This document shows, piece after piece, positions 1 to 9,267 of a stretch of DNA of 64,000 nt. Below the pieces are notes generated by a model that was not told where the DNA came from, did no database searches, and saw nothing but the letters and a program-made list of their open reading frames with translations. The stretch's first letter is position 1; every line of letters starts with the position of its first letter. Both the position numbers and the translations under genes were made by a program. The stretch spans positions 2,713,501 through 2,777,500 of the forward strand of contig NZ_CP088953.1 in the NCBI RefSeq assembly GCF_021165935.1. Direction: 5' to 3'. Origin of the DNA: Microbulbifer elongatus (lineage in GTDB: Bacteria > Pseudomonadota > Gammaproteobacteria > Pseudomonadales > Cellvibrionaceae).

Positions 1-290
1 CGATCGCGCGCGCGCTGTTGAAAGATTCCCCGCTACTGATTCTGGATGAGGCCACTTCGGCTCTCGACAATACCTCTGAGCGGCATATCCAGGCTGCTCT
101 GACCGAGGTGATGAAGAACCGTACCACATTTGTCATTGCCCATCGGCTCAGTACTATCGAGAATGCCGATTGTATTCTGGTCATGGATCAGGGGCGCATC
201 GTAGAGCAGGGCAGCCACAGTGAGCTGCTTGCCCAAGGCGGGCGCTACGCACTGCTACTGCAGCAGCAGAACATGCAGGGCGCGGGCTGA
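1..290 (+). CDS. msbA: Lipid A export ABC transporter MsbA, C-terminal end (5' truncated by window)
   Basis: Only the last 95 codons are present; the gene begins before the window. They hold the end of an ABC nucleotide-binding domain: a Walker B with the catalytic Glu and D-loop ([12 protein letters not shown]), then an H-loop histidine ([14 protein letters not shown]). MsbA flips lipid A-core across the inner membrane. The domain alone could belong to any ABC exporter; the MsbA assignment rests on the next gene being lpxK, the conserved msbA-lpxK order of gammaproteobacteria. lpxK begins 53 bp downstream, so the two are probably cotranscribed. Confidence 0.85.
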   Translation, partial: IARALLKDSPLLILDEATSALDNTSERHIQAALTEVMKNRTTFVIAHRLSTIENADCILVMDQGRIVEQGSHSELLAQGGRYALLLQQQNMQGAG

Positions 291-343
291 ACACCGCCAG
301 GTTATTGAATACACCGTATCAGGGATAGGGGGCACATAGCGCA

Positions 344-1375
344 ATGTCGCTTGAAGACTGGTTGAATAAACGCTGGTACCCGGCCACCGAGGGTGGTGGT
401 GAGTGCGGTACCCAGCTGCCATTGCTGGCACCGCTGGAGGTTGCGTTTCGTCACGGCAGCCGCTGGCGCAAACAGCGCAATAAGCCGGCGCCACTGCCGG
501 TACCGGTCATTGTGGTTGGCAATATCACCGTAGGTGGCGCGGGTAAGACCCCGCTGGTAGCCGAGCTTGGGCGCTGGCTGCTGGACCGCGGTTACCGACC
601 GGGAATTATCAGCCGCGGCTACGGTGGTCGCGCCAAGCAGTACCCCTATGATGTCACCGCGCAATCCCACCCCCTCGAGTCCGGCGACGAGCCTCTGATG
701 CTGCACCTGATGACCGGATTACCGGTAATGGTGTCGCCGAAGCGGGTAGAAGCCGCGCAAGCGCTGATCGCTCAGCACGGGTGCGACGTCATCCTTTCCG
801 ACGACGGACTCCAGCACTACGGCCTGTGGCGCAGTATGGAAATCTGCGTCGTGGACGGGCATCGCGGGCTCGGCAACGGTCACCTGTTGCCCCGCGGACC
901 GCTGCGGGAGTCCGTCGAGCGGTTGGCCAGTGTGGACATGGTGGTGGTCAACGGTGTCGCAGGAGAGCTGGCCAGGTCCCAGTGTGGTGACAACATCGAC
1001 TTCTCCATGCACCTGGAGCCGGCCCGCTGGCATCAATTCAACCTGGATCAGACCTCGACACTCAAGCTGGAGTCCGGCCCGGAAGTCGGCCCCTGCCACG
1101 GGGTCGCGGCCATCGGAAATCCCCAGCGTTTTTTCAACGCCCTGCGTGCAATCGGCTTTACCGTGATGGAGATGCCATTTCCTGATCACCACCAGTTCTG
1201 TGCTCAGGAGCTGCAGCTGGACGGCGTGACCCCGGTCATCATGACCATGAAAGACGCGGTCAAATGTCGCGACTTCTGGCAGACCCACTGGTGGGCAATG
1301 GAAGCACGCGCGCAGCTGCCCGATCTGTTCTATCAACGCATTCACCAACATCTCGAGAGTTTTGAGCCTGCATGA
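344..1375 (+). CDS. lpxK: Tetraacyldisaccharide 4'-kinase LpxK
   Basis: 343 aa, the usual LpxK length. It phosphorylates the 4' position of the tetraacyl disaccharide to make lipid IVA, at the cytoplasmic face of the inner membrane. A P-loop lies at about residues 58-73 ([15 protein letters not shown]), with SRGYGG just after it and DDGLQHYGL near residue 150, all typical of the family. The ATG start gives the expected [12 protein letters not shown] amino end. The stop overlaps the kdsB start (ATGA), implying translational coupling. Confidence 0.96.
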   Translation: MSLEDWLNKRWYPATEGGGECGTQLPLLAPLEVAFRHGSRWRKQRNKPAPLPVPVIVVGNITVGGAGKTPLVAELGRWLLDRGYRPGIISRGYGGRAKQYPYDVTAQSHPLESGDEPLMLHLMTGLPVMVSPKRVEAAQALIAQHGCDVILSDDGLQHYGLWRSMEICVVDGHRGLGNGHLLPRGPLRESVERLASVDMVVVNGVAGELARSQCGDNIDFSMHLEPARWHQFNLDQTSTLKLESGPEVGPCHGVAAIGNPQRFFNALRAIGFTVMEMPFPDHHQFCAQELQLDGVTPVIMTMKDAVKCRDFWQTHWWAMEARAQLPDLFYQRIHQHLESFEPA

Positions 1376-2145
1376 GTACCTCCGGCGAACTGAGCTTTGA
1401 TGTCATCATTCCCGCCCGTTACGCCTCCAGCAGGCTACCGGGAAAGCCACTGGCAGAGATTGCCGGTAAAACCATGGTACAGCGGGTGTACGAGCGCGCC
1501 AGCGAGAGCGCCGCAGAACGGATAATCGTTGCCACGGATGACGAACGTGTGGCCGATGCGGTGGCGGCTTTTGGTGGCCAGGTGTGTATGACCCGCGGCG
1601 ATCACGCCTCTGGTACCGACCGTCTGCAGGAGGTCGCGGCCAAACTCGGCCTTGCGGAGGAGCGTATTCTGGTAAATGTTCAGGGGGATGAGCCGTTGAT
1701 CCCGCCAGCGGTGATCAACCAGGTGGCCGCCAATCTGGCTCAGAATACCGCTGCTGGTGTTGCCACCCTTGCGGAACCCATTGAATCCGTGGACGATTTC
1801 CTGAACCCCAATATCGTCAAGCTGGTATGTGAGGAAAATGGCCTGGCGCGTTACTTTTCCCGCGCCCCCATACCCTGGCCGCGGGATGCTTTTGCCCGCG
1901 ACCGAACTGTTCTGCCGGCCGGGGTGCACCCGCGCCGTCATATTGGCATCTATGCTTACCGGGCAGCCCTGTTAAATCTTTTTGTGGGCTGGCCAATGGC
2001 GCCACTGGAGCAGATTGAAGCGCTGGAACAATTGCGCTTCCTGTTCAACGGCCATGCCATTCACGTGGCAGATGCCTGTGAGGCAGTGCCCGGTGGCGTG
2101 GATACGGAGCAGGATCTGGCGCGGATGCGCAGTCTGTTCCATTGA
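1372..2145 (+). CDS. kdsB: 3-deoxy-manno-octulosonate cytidylyltransferase (CMP-KDO synthetase)
   Basis: 257 aa. KdsB activates KDO with CTP before its transfer to lipid A. The N-terminal nucleotide-binding signature is clear ([14 protein letters not shown], residues 15-28), followed by ATDDERV and the metal-binding region [12 protein letters not shown]. It starts inside the lpxK stop by a 4-bp overlap. In some relatives a small Trm112-like gene sits between lpxK and kdsB; here there is no room for one. The next gene, murB, begins 91 bp downstream in the same direction. Confidence 0.96.
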   Translation: MSTSGELSFDVIIPARYASSRLPGKPLAEIAGKTMVQRVYERASESAAERIIVATDDERVADAVAAFGGQVCMTRGDHASGTDRLQEVAAKLGLAEERILVNVQGDEPLIPPAVINQVAANLAQNTAAGVATLAEPIESVDDFLNPNIVKLVCEENGLARYFSRAPIPWPRDAFARDRTVLPAGVHPRRHIGIYAYRAALLNLFVGWPMAPLEQIEALEQLRFLFNGHAIHVADACEAVPGGVDTEQDLARMRSLFH

Positions 2146-2236
2146 GGGCCGGATGGGCCAGTCGACCTTGCGGTAGGCCGGGCAGGCGCGGGCGTCACCG
2201 CTCTGCCGGCAGGCTCAACACATTTTCTGGTAGCGC

Positions 2237-3253
2237 ATGATTCAGTCTGATATCGACCTGCAACCTTTCAATACCATGACCATAGCGGCGCAGGCGCGCC
2301 ACTTTTGCTCGGTGACTTCCCTTGAGCAACTGCGCGAGGCCCTCGAATTTGCCCGCAGCAGACAGCTCCCCATCCTCCCTCTGGGCGGTGGCAGCAACAT
2401 CGTGTTGACCGCTGATTTTCCTGGCCTGGCTCTGCACCTTGGTATGCGCGGGGTGGAGGTCGACGAGGCCGAGGACGGTGTACGCATTCGCGCTCAGGCC
2501 GGAGAAAACTGGCACCAGCTGGTGATGCGCACCGTAGACGCCGGTTTTGGCGGGCTGGAAAACCTGGCGCTTATTCCCGGAAACATCGGCGCGGCGCCCA
2601 TTCAGAACATTGGTGCGTACGGGGTCGAGCTCAAAGATCATTTCGAGCAGCTCACCGCCATGGAAGTCACCACCGGTGAACTGGTGACCTTTACTGCCAG
2701 CGAGTGCGCCTTTGGCTATCGGGACAGTCTGTTCAAGGGCAAGGCCAAGGATCGCTACCTGATTTGTGAGGTCGTGCTCAGGCTGCGTCGTGACTGGCAG
2801 CCGCGTATTGACTATCCCGCGCTGCAGCAGCATTTCCAGGCGCACAATACCGCACTGGATACCCTCACCCCGTCCCAGGTAGCCGCAGCGGTCATCGATA
2901 TTCGCAACAGCAAATTGCCAAACCCCATTGAAATCCCGAATACCGGCAGTTTCTTCAAAAATCCGGTGGTTTCCGAGGCGCAATATACCGCGATCAAACA
3001 GCGCCACCCGAACGTCGTGGCTTATGCCGCGGGGGATGGTTGGAAACTGGCAGCGGGCTGGCTGATCGATCAGGCCGGCTGGCGAGGTTTTCGGCGCGAT
3101 GGTGTCGGTGTGCACGACCGGCAGGCCCTGGTGCTGGTCAACCCGGGGCACCGGGCAGGGCAGCAGGTGGTTGATCTGGCCCGGGATATCGCAGCAGATA
3201 TTCAGCTGAAGTTTGGGGTGACTCTGGAGCCGGAGCCGCGCTTCTACCCGTAG
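2237..3253 (+). CDS. murB: UDP-N-acetylenolpyruvoylglucosamine reductase MurB
   Basis: 338 aa, a type I MurB like that of E. coli. It reduces enolpyruvyl-UDP-GlcNAc to UDP-MurNAc with NADPH and FAD in the cytosol. The FAD-binding half includes LGGGSNIVL and GNIGAAPIQNIGAYG; the substrate half includes GYRDSLFKG and the NTGSFFKNP segment carrying the catalytic serine; the carboxyl end WLIDQAGW..EPEPRFYP is typical. It follows kdsB by 91 bp. A hairpin with a T-run lies about 55 bp after the stop. Confidence 0.96.
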   Translation: MIQSDIDLQPFNTMTIAAQARHFCSVTSLEQLREALEFARSRQLPILPLGGGSNIVLTADFPGLALHLGMRGVEVDEAEDGVRIRAQAGENWHQLVMRTVDAGFGGLENLALIPGNIGAAPIQNIGAYGVELKDHFEQLTAMEVTTGELVTFTASECAFGYRDSLFKGKAKDRYLICEVVLRLRRDWQPRIDYPALQQHFQAHNTALDTLTPSQVAAAVIDIRNSKLPNPIEIPNTGSFFKNPVVSEAQYTAIKQRHPNVVAYAAGDGWKLAAGWLIDQAGWRGFRRDGVGVHDRQALVLVNPGHRAGQQVVDLARDIAADIQLKFGVTLEPEPRFYP

Positions 3254-3307
3254 CGACGGGGGTGTGAAATGGGGTTTCAGAGTGGGATATACCAGCCGTC
3301 AGGGGGT

Positions 3308-3332
3308 GCGGGAAATTTCCTGCCGTTTTTTT
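3308..3332 (+). terminator. Candidate rho-independent terminator after murB
   Basis: A GC-GGAAATTTCC-GC self-complementary stretch (3308-3323) is followed by CCG and seven T residues. The stem is short and AT-rich in the middle, so strength is uncertain, but it is well placed to end the lpxK-kdsB-murB transcript before gacA. Confidence 0.5.
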
Positions 3333-3542
3333 GCCTTAATGCAGCAGATTGCGTCGCGTTAACTTGCGTACCACTTGCTTTGCAATGAGACACTAGTCTG
3401 GTATGTTTTCCGAGGGCTCTGTGGATGGATCTTTGCGGGATGTAACCCGCTGAGCAATAACAAAAAATTCGGTTTTGTGCTAGCTGATTTCAGTAGGAAG
3501 ATTTTGCGCAAAATCGGCTGAAAATCCGTGGTTGGGGCTAAT

Positions 3543-4187
3543 TTGATAAAAGTCTTAGTGGTAGACGATCACGACTTGGTGCGCATGGGTATTTCCCGCA
3601 TGCTCGGCGACGTTGACGACATTCAGGTCGTCGGCGAAGCCAAAAGTGGTGAAGACGCACTGGCATTTGTCCGCGAGACGGAAGTGGACGTCATTTTGAT
3701 GGACGTACGAATGCCCGGTATGGGGGGGTTGGAGGCAACCCGTAAGTTGATTCCGCGCTTCCCCAAGGCGAAGGTCATTGCCGTCAGCGCACTGGACGAC
3801 GACCTCTTTCCCAGCCGGCTGATTCAGGCGGGGGCATCCGGTTATGTCACCAAGGGTGCAGACCTGGAAGAGATGGTGCGGGCAATTCGCTCGGTGGTTG
3901 CAGGCGAGACCTATATCAGCTCGTCGATGGCGACCAAACTGGCGCTGCGCAGTGTCAGCGGTGGCTCTTCGCCCTTCGAAGATCTCTCGGAGCGGGAGTT
4001 GCAGACGGCGGTCATGATCGTGAATGGCAACAAGGTGGCAGAAATTGCCGAAACCCTTGCGGTCAGCCCGAAAACCGTCAACACCTATCGATACCGGATA
4101 TTTGAAAAGCTCGGCCTGCACTCGGATGTCGAGCTGACTCTGCTGGCGGTGAAGCACAATGTGCTGGACCCGGAGGAGGCGGTGTAG
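3543..4187 (+). CDS. gacA: Two-component response regulator GacA/UvrY
   Basis: 214 aa from a TTG start. Response regulator of the GacS/BarA system, which in relatives controls RsmA/CsrA-binding small RNAs. The receiver domain has the acidic pair in VVDDHD, the phosphorylated Asp in VILMDVRMPG (near residue 54) and the conserved Lys in VTKGADL. A LuxR-type helix-turn-helix ends the protein (SEREL..NKVAEIAETLAVSPKTVNTYRYRIFEKL). The frame is open up to a GTG at 3528, but the TTG at 3543 gives the family-typical MIKVLVVDDHDLVR and has a G-rich ribosome site 5-9 bp upstream. gacA-uvrC-pgsA is a conserved order. Confidence 0.93.
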   Translation: MIKVLVVDDHDLVRMGISRMLGDVDDIQVVGEAKSGEDALAFVRETEVDVILMDVRMPGMGGLEATRKLIPRFPKAKVIAVSALDDDLFPSRLIQAGASGYVTKGADLEEMVRAIRSVVAGETYISSSMATKLALRSVSGGSSPFEDLSERELQTAVMIVNGNKVAEIAETLAVSPKTVNTYRYRIFEKLGLHSDVELTLLAVKHNVLDPEEAV

Positions 4188-4275
4188 TGACAGCGGGCTG
4201 CAGAGACTCCGTAGAGACGTGGTAGAGATGCAGTTGTTTCTGCCCGGGTATCATCCACCCAATACGATTTATTGA

Positions 4276-4306
4276 GAACAGGGGCCTTTCCGGCCCCTGT
4301 TCTGTT
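4276..4306 (+). terminator. Rho-independent terminator between gacA and uvrC
   Basis: Perfect 11-bp stem GAACAGGGGCC (4276-4286) / GGCCCCTGTTC (4292-4302) with a 5-nt loop, followed by TGTTT. It lies only 24 bp before the uvrC start, so it may attenuate rather than fully separate the two genes. Confidence 0.7.
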
Positions 4307-4326
4307 TCGGTAGCAGTATTTTTTGC

Positions 4327-6141
4327 ATGTTCGACAGTAAGCGCTTTTTATCGACCGTGACCCGTAAACCTGGTGTTTATCAAATGTTTGATAGCCAGGG
4401 GAAGGTGCTGTACGTGGGCAAGGCGAAGAATCTGCGAAACCGTCTCGGCAGCTATTTCCGCGCGACCGGGTTGACGGCAAAGACCATGGCTCTGGTGGAA
4501 AAGATCTCGGATATCGAGGTCACTGTCACCCGCAGTGAAACCGAGGCGCTGGTACTCGAGCAGAGCCTGATTAAATCCCAGCGGCCGCCCTACAACGTCA
4601 TGCTCAAGGACGATAAGGGCTACCCGTATATCTTTCTGTCGAGCAAAGATACGTTTCCGCGTATCGCATTTCACCGGGGCTCCAAACGGAAAAAGGGGGA
4701 CTATTTCGGCCCTTTCCCCAATGCCTCATCGGTGCGTGATAGCCTCAACTTTCTGCAGAAAACCTTTCGACTTCGATCCTGCGAAGACAGCGTCTTCGCC
4801 AACCGCTCCCGCCCGTGTCTCCAGTACCAGATCGAGCGCTGTACTGCGCCCTGTGTCGACTATATTTCTCCGGAGGATTACCGCGCGGATGTGCGCCACG
4901 CGCAGATGTTTCTGGCGGGGAAAAGCGACACCATCATTCGCGAACTTGCGGAGTCCATGGAGCAGGCTTCCGTTGCGCTGGAATTTGAAAAGGCGGCGCG
5001 CCTGCGCGATCAGATTGTCGCCCTGCGCCGCCTGCAATCCGACCAGATTGCGGAAAGTGCCGGTGGCGACGTGGATGTCCTCGGTGCGGCCACCTCTGGC
5101 GGACTGTGTTGTGTGCATGTGCTGTTTATCCGCCAGGGCCGGATCCTTGGCAGCCGTAGCTATTACCCAAGCGAAAAGCTGGGGCTGGCATCCTCGGAAC
5201 TGCTCTCCGCGTTTATTCCGCAGTTCTACCTCGGCGCCAACCGGGAGATCCCCCGCCAGATCCTGATGTCGGAGCTGCTGGACGACGGCGAAGCGCTGCA
5301 GCAGGCACTCTCTCAGCAATCCGGTAAAGATGTACATCTGGTGCATAGATTGCGTGGCAATCGGGCATCCTGGGTGGAAATGGCTCAGCAGGCCGCCAGT
5401 CAAAACCTGCAAAGTCGCACCGCGTCACAGCAGAAGTTACTGGACCGGTTCGAGAATCTGCAGGACGTCCTGCGCCTGGGGGAAATGCCCGAGCGGCTCG
5501 AGTGTTTTGACATCAGCCACTCCAGCGGTGAGGCCACGGTAGCGTCCTGCGTGGTGTTCGATACCGGTGGTCCGGTGAAATCCGACTACCGGCGCTTTAA
5601 TATTGAAGGCATTACTGCCGGTGACGATTACGCGGCGATGGGGCAGGCACTGCAGCGGCGGTATGCCCGCTTGTCGAAAGGGGAGGGCCGGTTTCCGAAT
5701 ATCCTGCTGATCGACGGCGGCAAGGGACAGGTGCGGCAGGCGGTAGATACCCTCAATGAGCTGGGTGTCACCGGCGTGCAGATCATTGGTGTTGCCAAGG
5801 GAACCACCCGCAAGGCGGGGTTTGAGACCCTGCATGTGGTTTCGCAGAATCGGGAGTTGGTGCTGGAGTCGGATTCGCCAGCCCTGCATCTGATTCAGCA
5901 GGTACGAGATGAGGCCCACCGGTTTGCCATCACCGGGCACCGCCAGCGGCGCGACAAAAAGCGTCGGGAGTCTCCGCTGGAGGGAATCCCCGGTGTGGGG
6001 CCCGCACGGCGGCGGGCACTGCTGCATCATTTCGGTGGGCTTCAGGAAGTGATGCGGGCATCGGTCAATCAGCTCGCCAGTGTGGAGGGGGTCAGCCGCA
6101 AGCTGGCCCAGGAAATTTACTCTGCTCTGCACAATGAGTAG
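4327..6141 (+). CDS. uvrC: UvrABC excinuclease subunit C
   Basis: 604 aa, normal for UvrC. It makes the 3' and 5' incisions in nucleotide excision repair. Domains in order: GIY-YIG nuclease (GVYQMF..VLYVGKAKNLRNRL, residues 16-45), UvrB-binding UVR motif near 200-235 (FEKAARLRDQI), the RNase H-like 5' nuclease (CFDISHSSGEATVASCVVF and LIDGGKGQ), and a terminal helix-hairpin-helix pair (LEGIPGVGPARRRALL). The ATG gives the family-typical MFDSKRFLSTV start although the ribosome site is poor. Confidence 0.97.
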   Translation: MFDSKRFLSTVTRKPGVYQMFDSQGKVLYVGKAKNLRNRLGSYFRATGLTAKTMALVEKISDIEVTVTRSETEALVLEQSLIKSQRPPYNVMLKDDKGYPYIFLSSKDTFPRIAFHRGSKRKKGDYFGPFPNASSVRDSLNFLQKTFRLRSCEDSVFANRSRPCLQYQIERCTAPCVDYISPEDYRADVRHAQMFLAGKSDTIIRELAESMEQASVALEFEKAARLRDQIVALRRLQSDQIAESAGGDVDVLGAATSGGLCCVHVLFIRQGRILGSRSYYPSEKLGLASSELLSAFIPQFYLGANREIPRQILMSELLDDGEALQQALSQQSGKDVHLVHRLRGNRASWVEMAQQAASQNLQSRTASQQKLLDRFENLQDVLRLGEMPERLECFDISHSSGEATVASCVVFDTGGPVKSDYRRFNIEGITAGDDYAAMGQALQRRYARLSKGEGRFPNILLIDGGKGQVRQAVDTLNELGVTGVQIIGVAKGTTRKAGFETLHVVSQNRELVLESDSPALHLIQQVRDEAHRFAITGHRQRRDKKRRESPLEGIPGVGPARRRALLHHFGGLQEVMRASVNQLASVEGVSRKLAQEIYSALHNE

Positions 6142-6236
6142 TGTAAAGCGCGCCCTTTGGCGTTTATTTTTCGGGTGCGGATTGCTAAGTTACGCATTGC
6201 CGACGAAGTCTGTTCAGCGAATGTAAAAGGATCAGC

Positions 6237-6803
6237 ATGACCCTCGCCAATCAATTGACTCTGCTGCGCGTAGCGCTGATTCCGGTATTTGTGCTGGTTT
6301 TCTATCTCCCCTATAAGTGGAGCTACATCGCGTCCGCTCTGATCTTTTCTATCGCCGCCGCCACTGACTGGCTGGATGGCTATATTGCCCGCAAAATGAA
6401 CCAGAGCACGCCATTTGGCGCCTTTCTGGATCCGGTTGCCGACAAGTTGATGGTCGCCACTGCGCTGGTTCTGCTGGTGGACCTGCACGATCACCGCCTG
6501 TTTACCATTGCTGCGGCCGTGATAATCGGCCGCGAGATCGCTGTTTCCGCGCTGCGTGAGTGGATGGCGGAGCTTGGGCTGCGCAGTAGTGTGGCGGTGA
6601 ACTATATCGGCAAGATCAAGACCACCGCGCAAATGGCCGCGATTATTGTTCTGCTGGCGTTTGATGTACAGGAATTTCCGGTAATGGAAACCATTGGCTA
6701 TATCCTGCTCTACGTCGCTGCGGCACTCACGCTGTGGACGATGGTGGTGTACTTGCGCGCTGCCTGGCCCGCATTGAGCGGCGACGAAACGTCCAAATCC
6801 TGA
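6237..6803 (+). CDS. pgsA: CDP-diacylglycerol-glycerol-3-phosphate 3-phosphatidyltransferase
   Basis: 188 aa inner-membrane enzyme. It makes phosphatidylglycerol phosphate, the committed step to phosphatidylglycerol and cardiolipin. The CDP-alcohol phosphotransferase signature D-x2-DG-x2-AR-x8-G-x3-D-x3-D is complete ([20 protein letters not shown], about residues 44-69), and several hydrophobic helices span the protein. It lies 95 bp after uvrC, the usual neighbour. A short GC-rich hairpin without a clear T-run follows the stop (6815-6839). Confidence 0.96.
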   Translation: MTLANQLTLLRVALIPVFVLVFYLPYKWSYIASALIFSIAAATDWLDGYIARKMNQSTPFGAFLDPVADKLMVATALVLLVDLHDHRLFTIAAAVIIGREIAVSALREWMAELGLRSSVAVNYIGKIKTTAQMAAIIVLLAFDVQEFPVMETIGYILLYVAAALTLWTMVVYLRAAWPALSGDETSKS

Positions 6804-6941
6804 ACCGTTAAATACTCGCCCGGCGATGGCCGGGTCGAGGCTGTCACAAATTTCACTTTTCAATATTGGTGCTAATTTTCGCGCCAAACAATCTCGGGTA
6901 CGATAGTTCCATTCAAGCTTTTATGCGCCAATGGAGTTGTC

Positions 6942-7532
6942 GTGCCGCGTTCTCAAGCTTTTGCTTCCTTCCGATACCTGCTTGTCTGTTTTCTGCTGAT
7001 ACCCTGCGTCTTGTGTGCAAGTGCCATGGGTGCTTCCGGTGAGAATCACTACCGTCGCGCCGAGTGGTTACCCCGGTGGTCTGATACCGATCGGGACTGT
7101 CAGGATACCCGCCATGAATTGTTGATTCGCTTCTCTCTGGCCCCCGTCACCTATAGCGATGAACGTCAGTGCAAGGTGGCCAGTGGCCTTTGGATGGATC
7201 CGTATACCGGGAATTTTTTCGAGCTGGCGTCAGATCTGGATGTGGAGCACATTGTGCCGCTCAAATGGGCGCATGAGCGCGGTGGTGCCCTTTGGTCCCG
7301 TGACAAGAAGCGGGCGTTTGCGGAGGACCCGGATAACCTGTGGCTGGTGGACGATGGGCGCAATCAAAGCAAGGGCCACCGCGGGCCAGACCAGTGGATG
7401 CCTCCCTACGGCCCCGTCAGGCAGTATTACCTGCGTCGATTTATGGCTGTTGCAGAAAAATACGGACTCCAGGCCAGTCCGGAAGAGTCCCGGCTGTTTC
7501 TCGCAATGCTGGAAAGCCCCCACCGGGGCTAG
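6942..7532 (+). CDS. Secreted HNH nuclease of the DUF1524 type
   Basis: 196 aa from a GTG start with a TGGAG ribosome site 7 bp upstream. A signal peptide occupies roughly residues 1-29. The mature part carries the HNH/DUF1524 core: DVEHIVPLKWAH, then a spaced segment ending DPDNLWLVDDGRNQSKG and DQWMPP. In this family the His and Asn residues hold a metal and cut DNA; many members are exported nucleases, and nutrient scavenging from extracellular DNA is a reasonable inference. It sits between pgsA and the tRNA genes and converges with the next gene with a 3-4 bp overlap of stop codons. Confidence 0.85.
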   Translation: MPRSQAFASFRYLLVCFLLIPCVLCASAMGASGENHYRRAEWLPRWSDTDRDCQDTRHELLIRFSLAPVTYSDERQCKVASGLWMDPYTGNFFELASDLDVEHIVPLKWAHERGGALWSRDKKRAFAEDPDNLWLVDDGRNQSKGHRGPDQWMPPYGPVRQYYLRRFMAVAEKYGLQASPEESRLFLAMLESPHRG

Positions 7533-8920
7533 TGCGGTAGCAGCTGCAGGATCTCGCCAAAACGGTCTTCGATCGGGTAGGGGGAGGCTGACCAGCCGAG
7601 CCTGACCACAACCGCATTGTGGGAGGGCGCCACCATCAGTTTCTGTTCCCGGTTCCCCAGCATATAGAAGCTGTCTGCGGGTAATTGCGGATACAGCTGC
7701 GGTAACTGGTTGGTGCGGTTGTTCAGCCACAGCTGGTAGGCGTAGCGCGGGTCGTTGTCGCTCTGGTTGGGGGTAAGGGCGCGAGTGAGCCAGGTCGGAT
7801 CCAGAAATGGCTGTGGATTGTGGCCCACACCGTATCCCCCTAGCAGGGTGGCACCGATTCGGCCCCATTCCCGCGCGCTCGCATACCCGTAAGAGCTTCC
7901 GATAAATACGCCATCGCCATCGAGTTCCAGTATCGTACTGGTAAGGCCGAGTGGCGCGGCAAAAGCAGTTTCCCAGAATGCCAGTGTTGCCTCGGTCCCG
8001 CCGAGGGTTTGGTGCATCCACCGCGCCACCAGGTTGGTGCTTCCTGAGGCGTAGGAAAAGTGGCGTCCCGGCGAATGGGCCAGCGGCCGTTGCAGGGCAT
8101 AGCGAGAGGCGGGCAGGGGACCAAACAGCATACGGGTGGCGTCTGTTCCCGGGCGGTAGGTCTCGTCGAAGGCGAGACCGTCACACATCTGTAACAACCG
8201 GTGGAGGGTTATCTCGCAGCGACGATCGTTCTGCCACTCGGGGAAAAGATCTCCCCTGGCAGCATCCGCGAGACCCAGGGTCTCCAGGCGTCCAAACAGT
8301 ATCGCCAGCAGGCTCTTGCTCATAGACCAGCCAAGTAGTGGTGTTTGGTGTGTAATACCTGCACCGTAGGCTTCTGCCAGAATTTCGCCTTCCTGAATTA
8401 CCAGCAGTGCGCGGGTGTCCAGCCCGGATTCGTGATCGTGTCGCAGCTGGCTTTCCACAAGCTCCTGCAGGGCAGGGGGGCGGGTGTTTTTTTTGCGCTG
8501 GTCTACCCCTTTGCTTACGCCGGAAAGGGGGTTGTCGGCGAGTGGGTGGCGAGGGAGGGGCTGGGGCTTTTGCGCATCGATCAGCGTGCAGCCATAGCGC
8601 GGATAGAAGTGTGCTTTCACACTGACAATATTGCCAATGGTTGCTCGGGTAACTCCCTGTCGCTGCTCGATGGATACCAGCGAGAACAGGGGGGAGTAGT
8701 TGCTGAGATCACTGCGAATGCGCTGTGGGGTAAACCCTGAGATATGGTGGGCAGAGCACGCCAGTCTGGCGCTCATACCTAGTAGCGTCTGAACAGCATC
8801 CCCGGGTAAGCGAAAAAATTTCGCAACTTGCGCGCTCCGGCGTTTCAGGCCGATAACCAGGACGGCGCCCACTGTGAACACGAGCACCCAGGACAATAGG
8901 AAAATCATTGGCTTCCGCAT
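7529..8920 (-). CDS. Membrane-anchored serine hydrolase, beta-lactamase class C fold
   Basis: 463 aa from the ATG at 8920 (MRKPMIFLLSWVLVF); a TTG 17 codons upstream is possible but less likely. One N-terminal transmembrane anchor should leave the domain in the periplasm. The class C fold motifs are visible: SxxK as SMSK in LLGWSMSKSLL, the second motif as FSYASGSTN with Ser in place of the usual Asn of YxN, and a carboxyl segment MVAPSHNAVVVRLGW that resembles esterases and 6-aminohexanoate-dimer hydrolases more than true beta-lactamases. The substrate cannot be told from sequence. Confidence 0.85.
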   Translation of the reverse strand: MRKPMIFLLSWVLVFTVGAVLVIGLKRRSAQVAKFFRLPGDAVQTLLGMSARLACSAHHISGFTPQRIRSDLSNYSPLFSLVSIEQRQGVTRATIGNIVSVKAHFYPRYGCTLIDAQKPQPLPRHPLADNPLSGVSKGVDQRKKNTRPPALQELVESQLRHDHESGLDTRALLVIQEGEILAEAYGAGITHQTPLLGWSMSKSLLAILFGRLETLGLADAARGDLFPEWQNDRRCEITLHRLLQMCDGLAFDETYRPGTDATRMLFGPLPASRYALQRPLAHSPGRHFSYASGSTNLVARWMHQTLGGTEATLAFWETAFAAPLGLTSTILELDGDGVFIGSSYGYASAREWGRIGATLLGGYGVGHNPQPFLDPTWLTRALTPNQSDNDPRYAYQLWLNNRTNQLPQLYPQLPADSFYMLGNREQKLMVAPSHNAVVVRLGWSASPYPIEDRFGEILQLLPH

Positions 8921-9008
8921 GGCATGCCTGGCCAGCGCTCGCAGCGGTGGTGCACCAGGATGCGTTGACAAGAGGGTTTGTCAGTGAAGCTTAGGGGAAA
9001 ACGGAAGG

Positions 9009-9095
9009 TGGTGCCCAGAGCCGGACTTGAACCGGCACGTCCCAAAGGACGGGAGATTTTAAGTCTCCTGTGTCTACCAATTCCACCATCCGGGC
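9009..9095 (-). tRNA. tRNA-Leu (anticodon TAA)
   Basis: 87 nt including encoded CCA. The acceptor stem GCCCGGA pairs with TCTGGGC (one G-U); the anticodon loop reads ACTTAAAATC with TAA; a long variable arm is present as expected for a class II tRNA; the T arm contains GGTTCAAGTCC. Confidence 0.96.
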
Positions 9096-9168
9096 AGATA
9101 GGGCGATCGACAGGCGTGGAGAAAGGCTGTCGATTGGACCAGCCTGATTACTCAGGGCTGGAAGAAAA

Positions 9169-9242
9169 TGGAGGCTAGGGTCGGAATCGAACCGGCGTAC
9201 ACGGAGTTGCAGTCCGCTGCATAACCACTCTGCCACCTAGCC
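9169..9242 (-). tRNA. tRNA-Cys (anticodon GCA)
   Basis: 74 nt including encoded CCA. Acceptor stem GGCTAGG/CCTAGCC, discriminator U, anticodon loop ACTGCAACT with GCA, T loop GGTTCGATTCC. It lies upstream of tRNA-Leu on the same strand, 73 bp away, and is probably cotranscribed with it. Leu and Cys tRNA genes downstream of pgsA are common in related genera. Confidence 0.96.
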
Positions 9243-9267
9243 ATATTGACTCTGTAGAGGATTCGCT

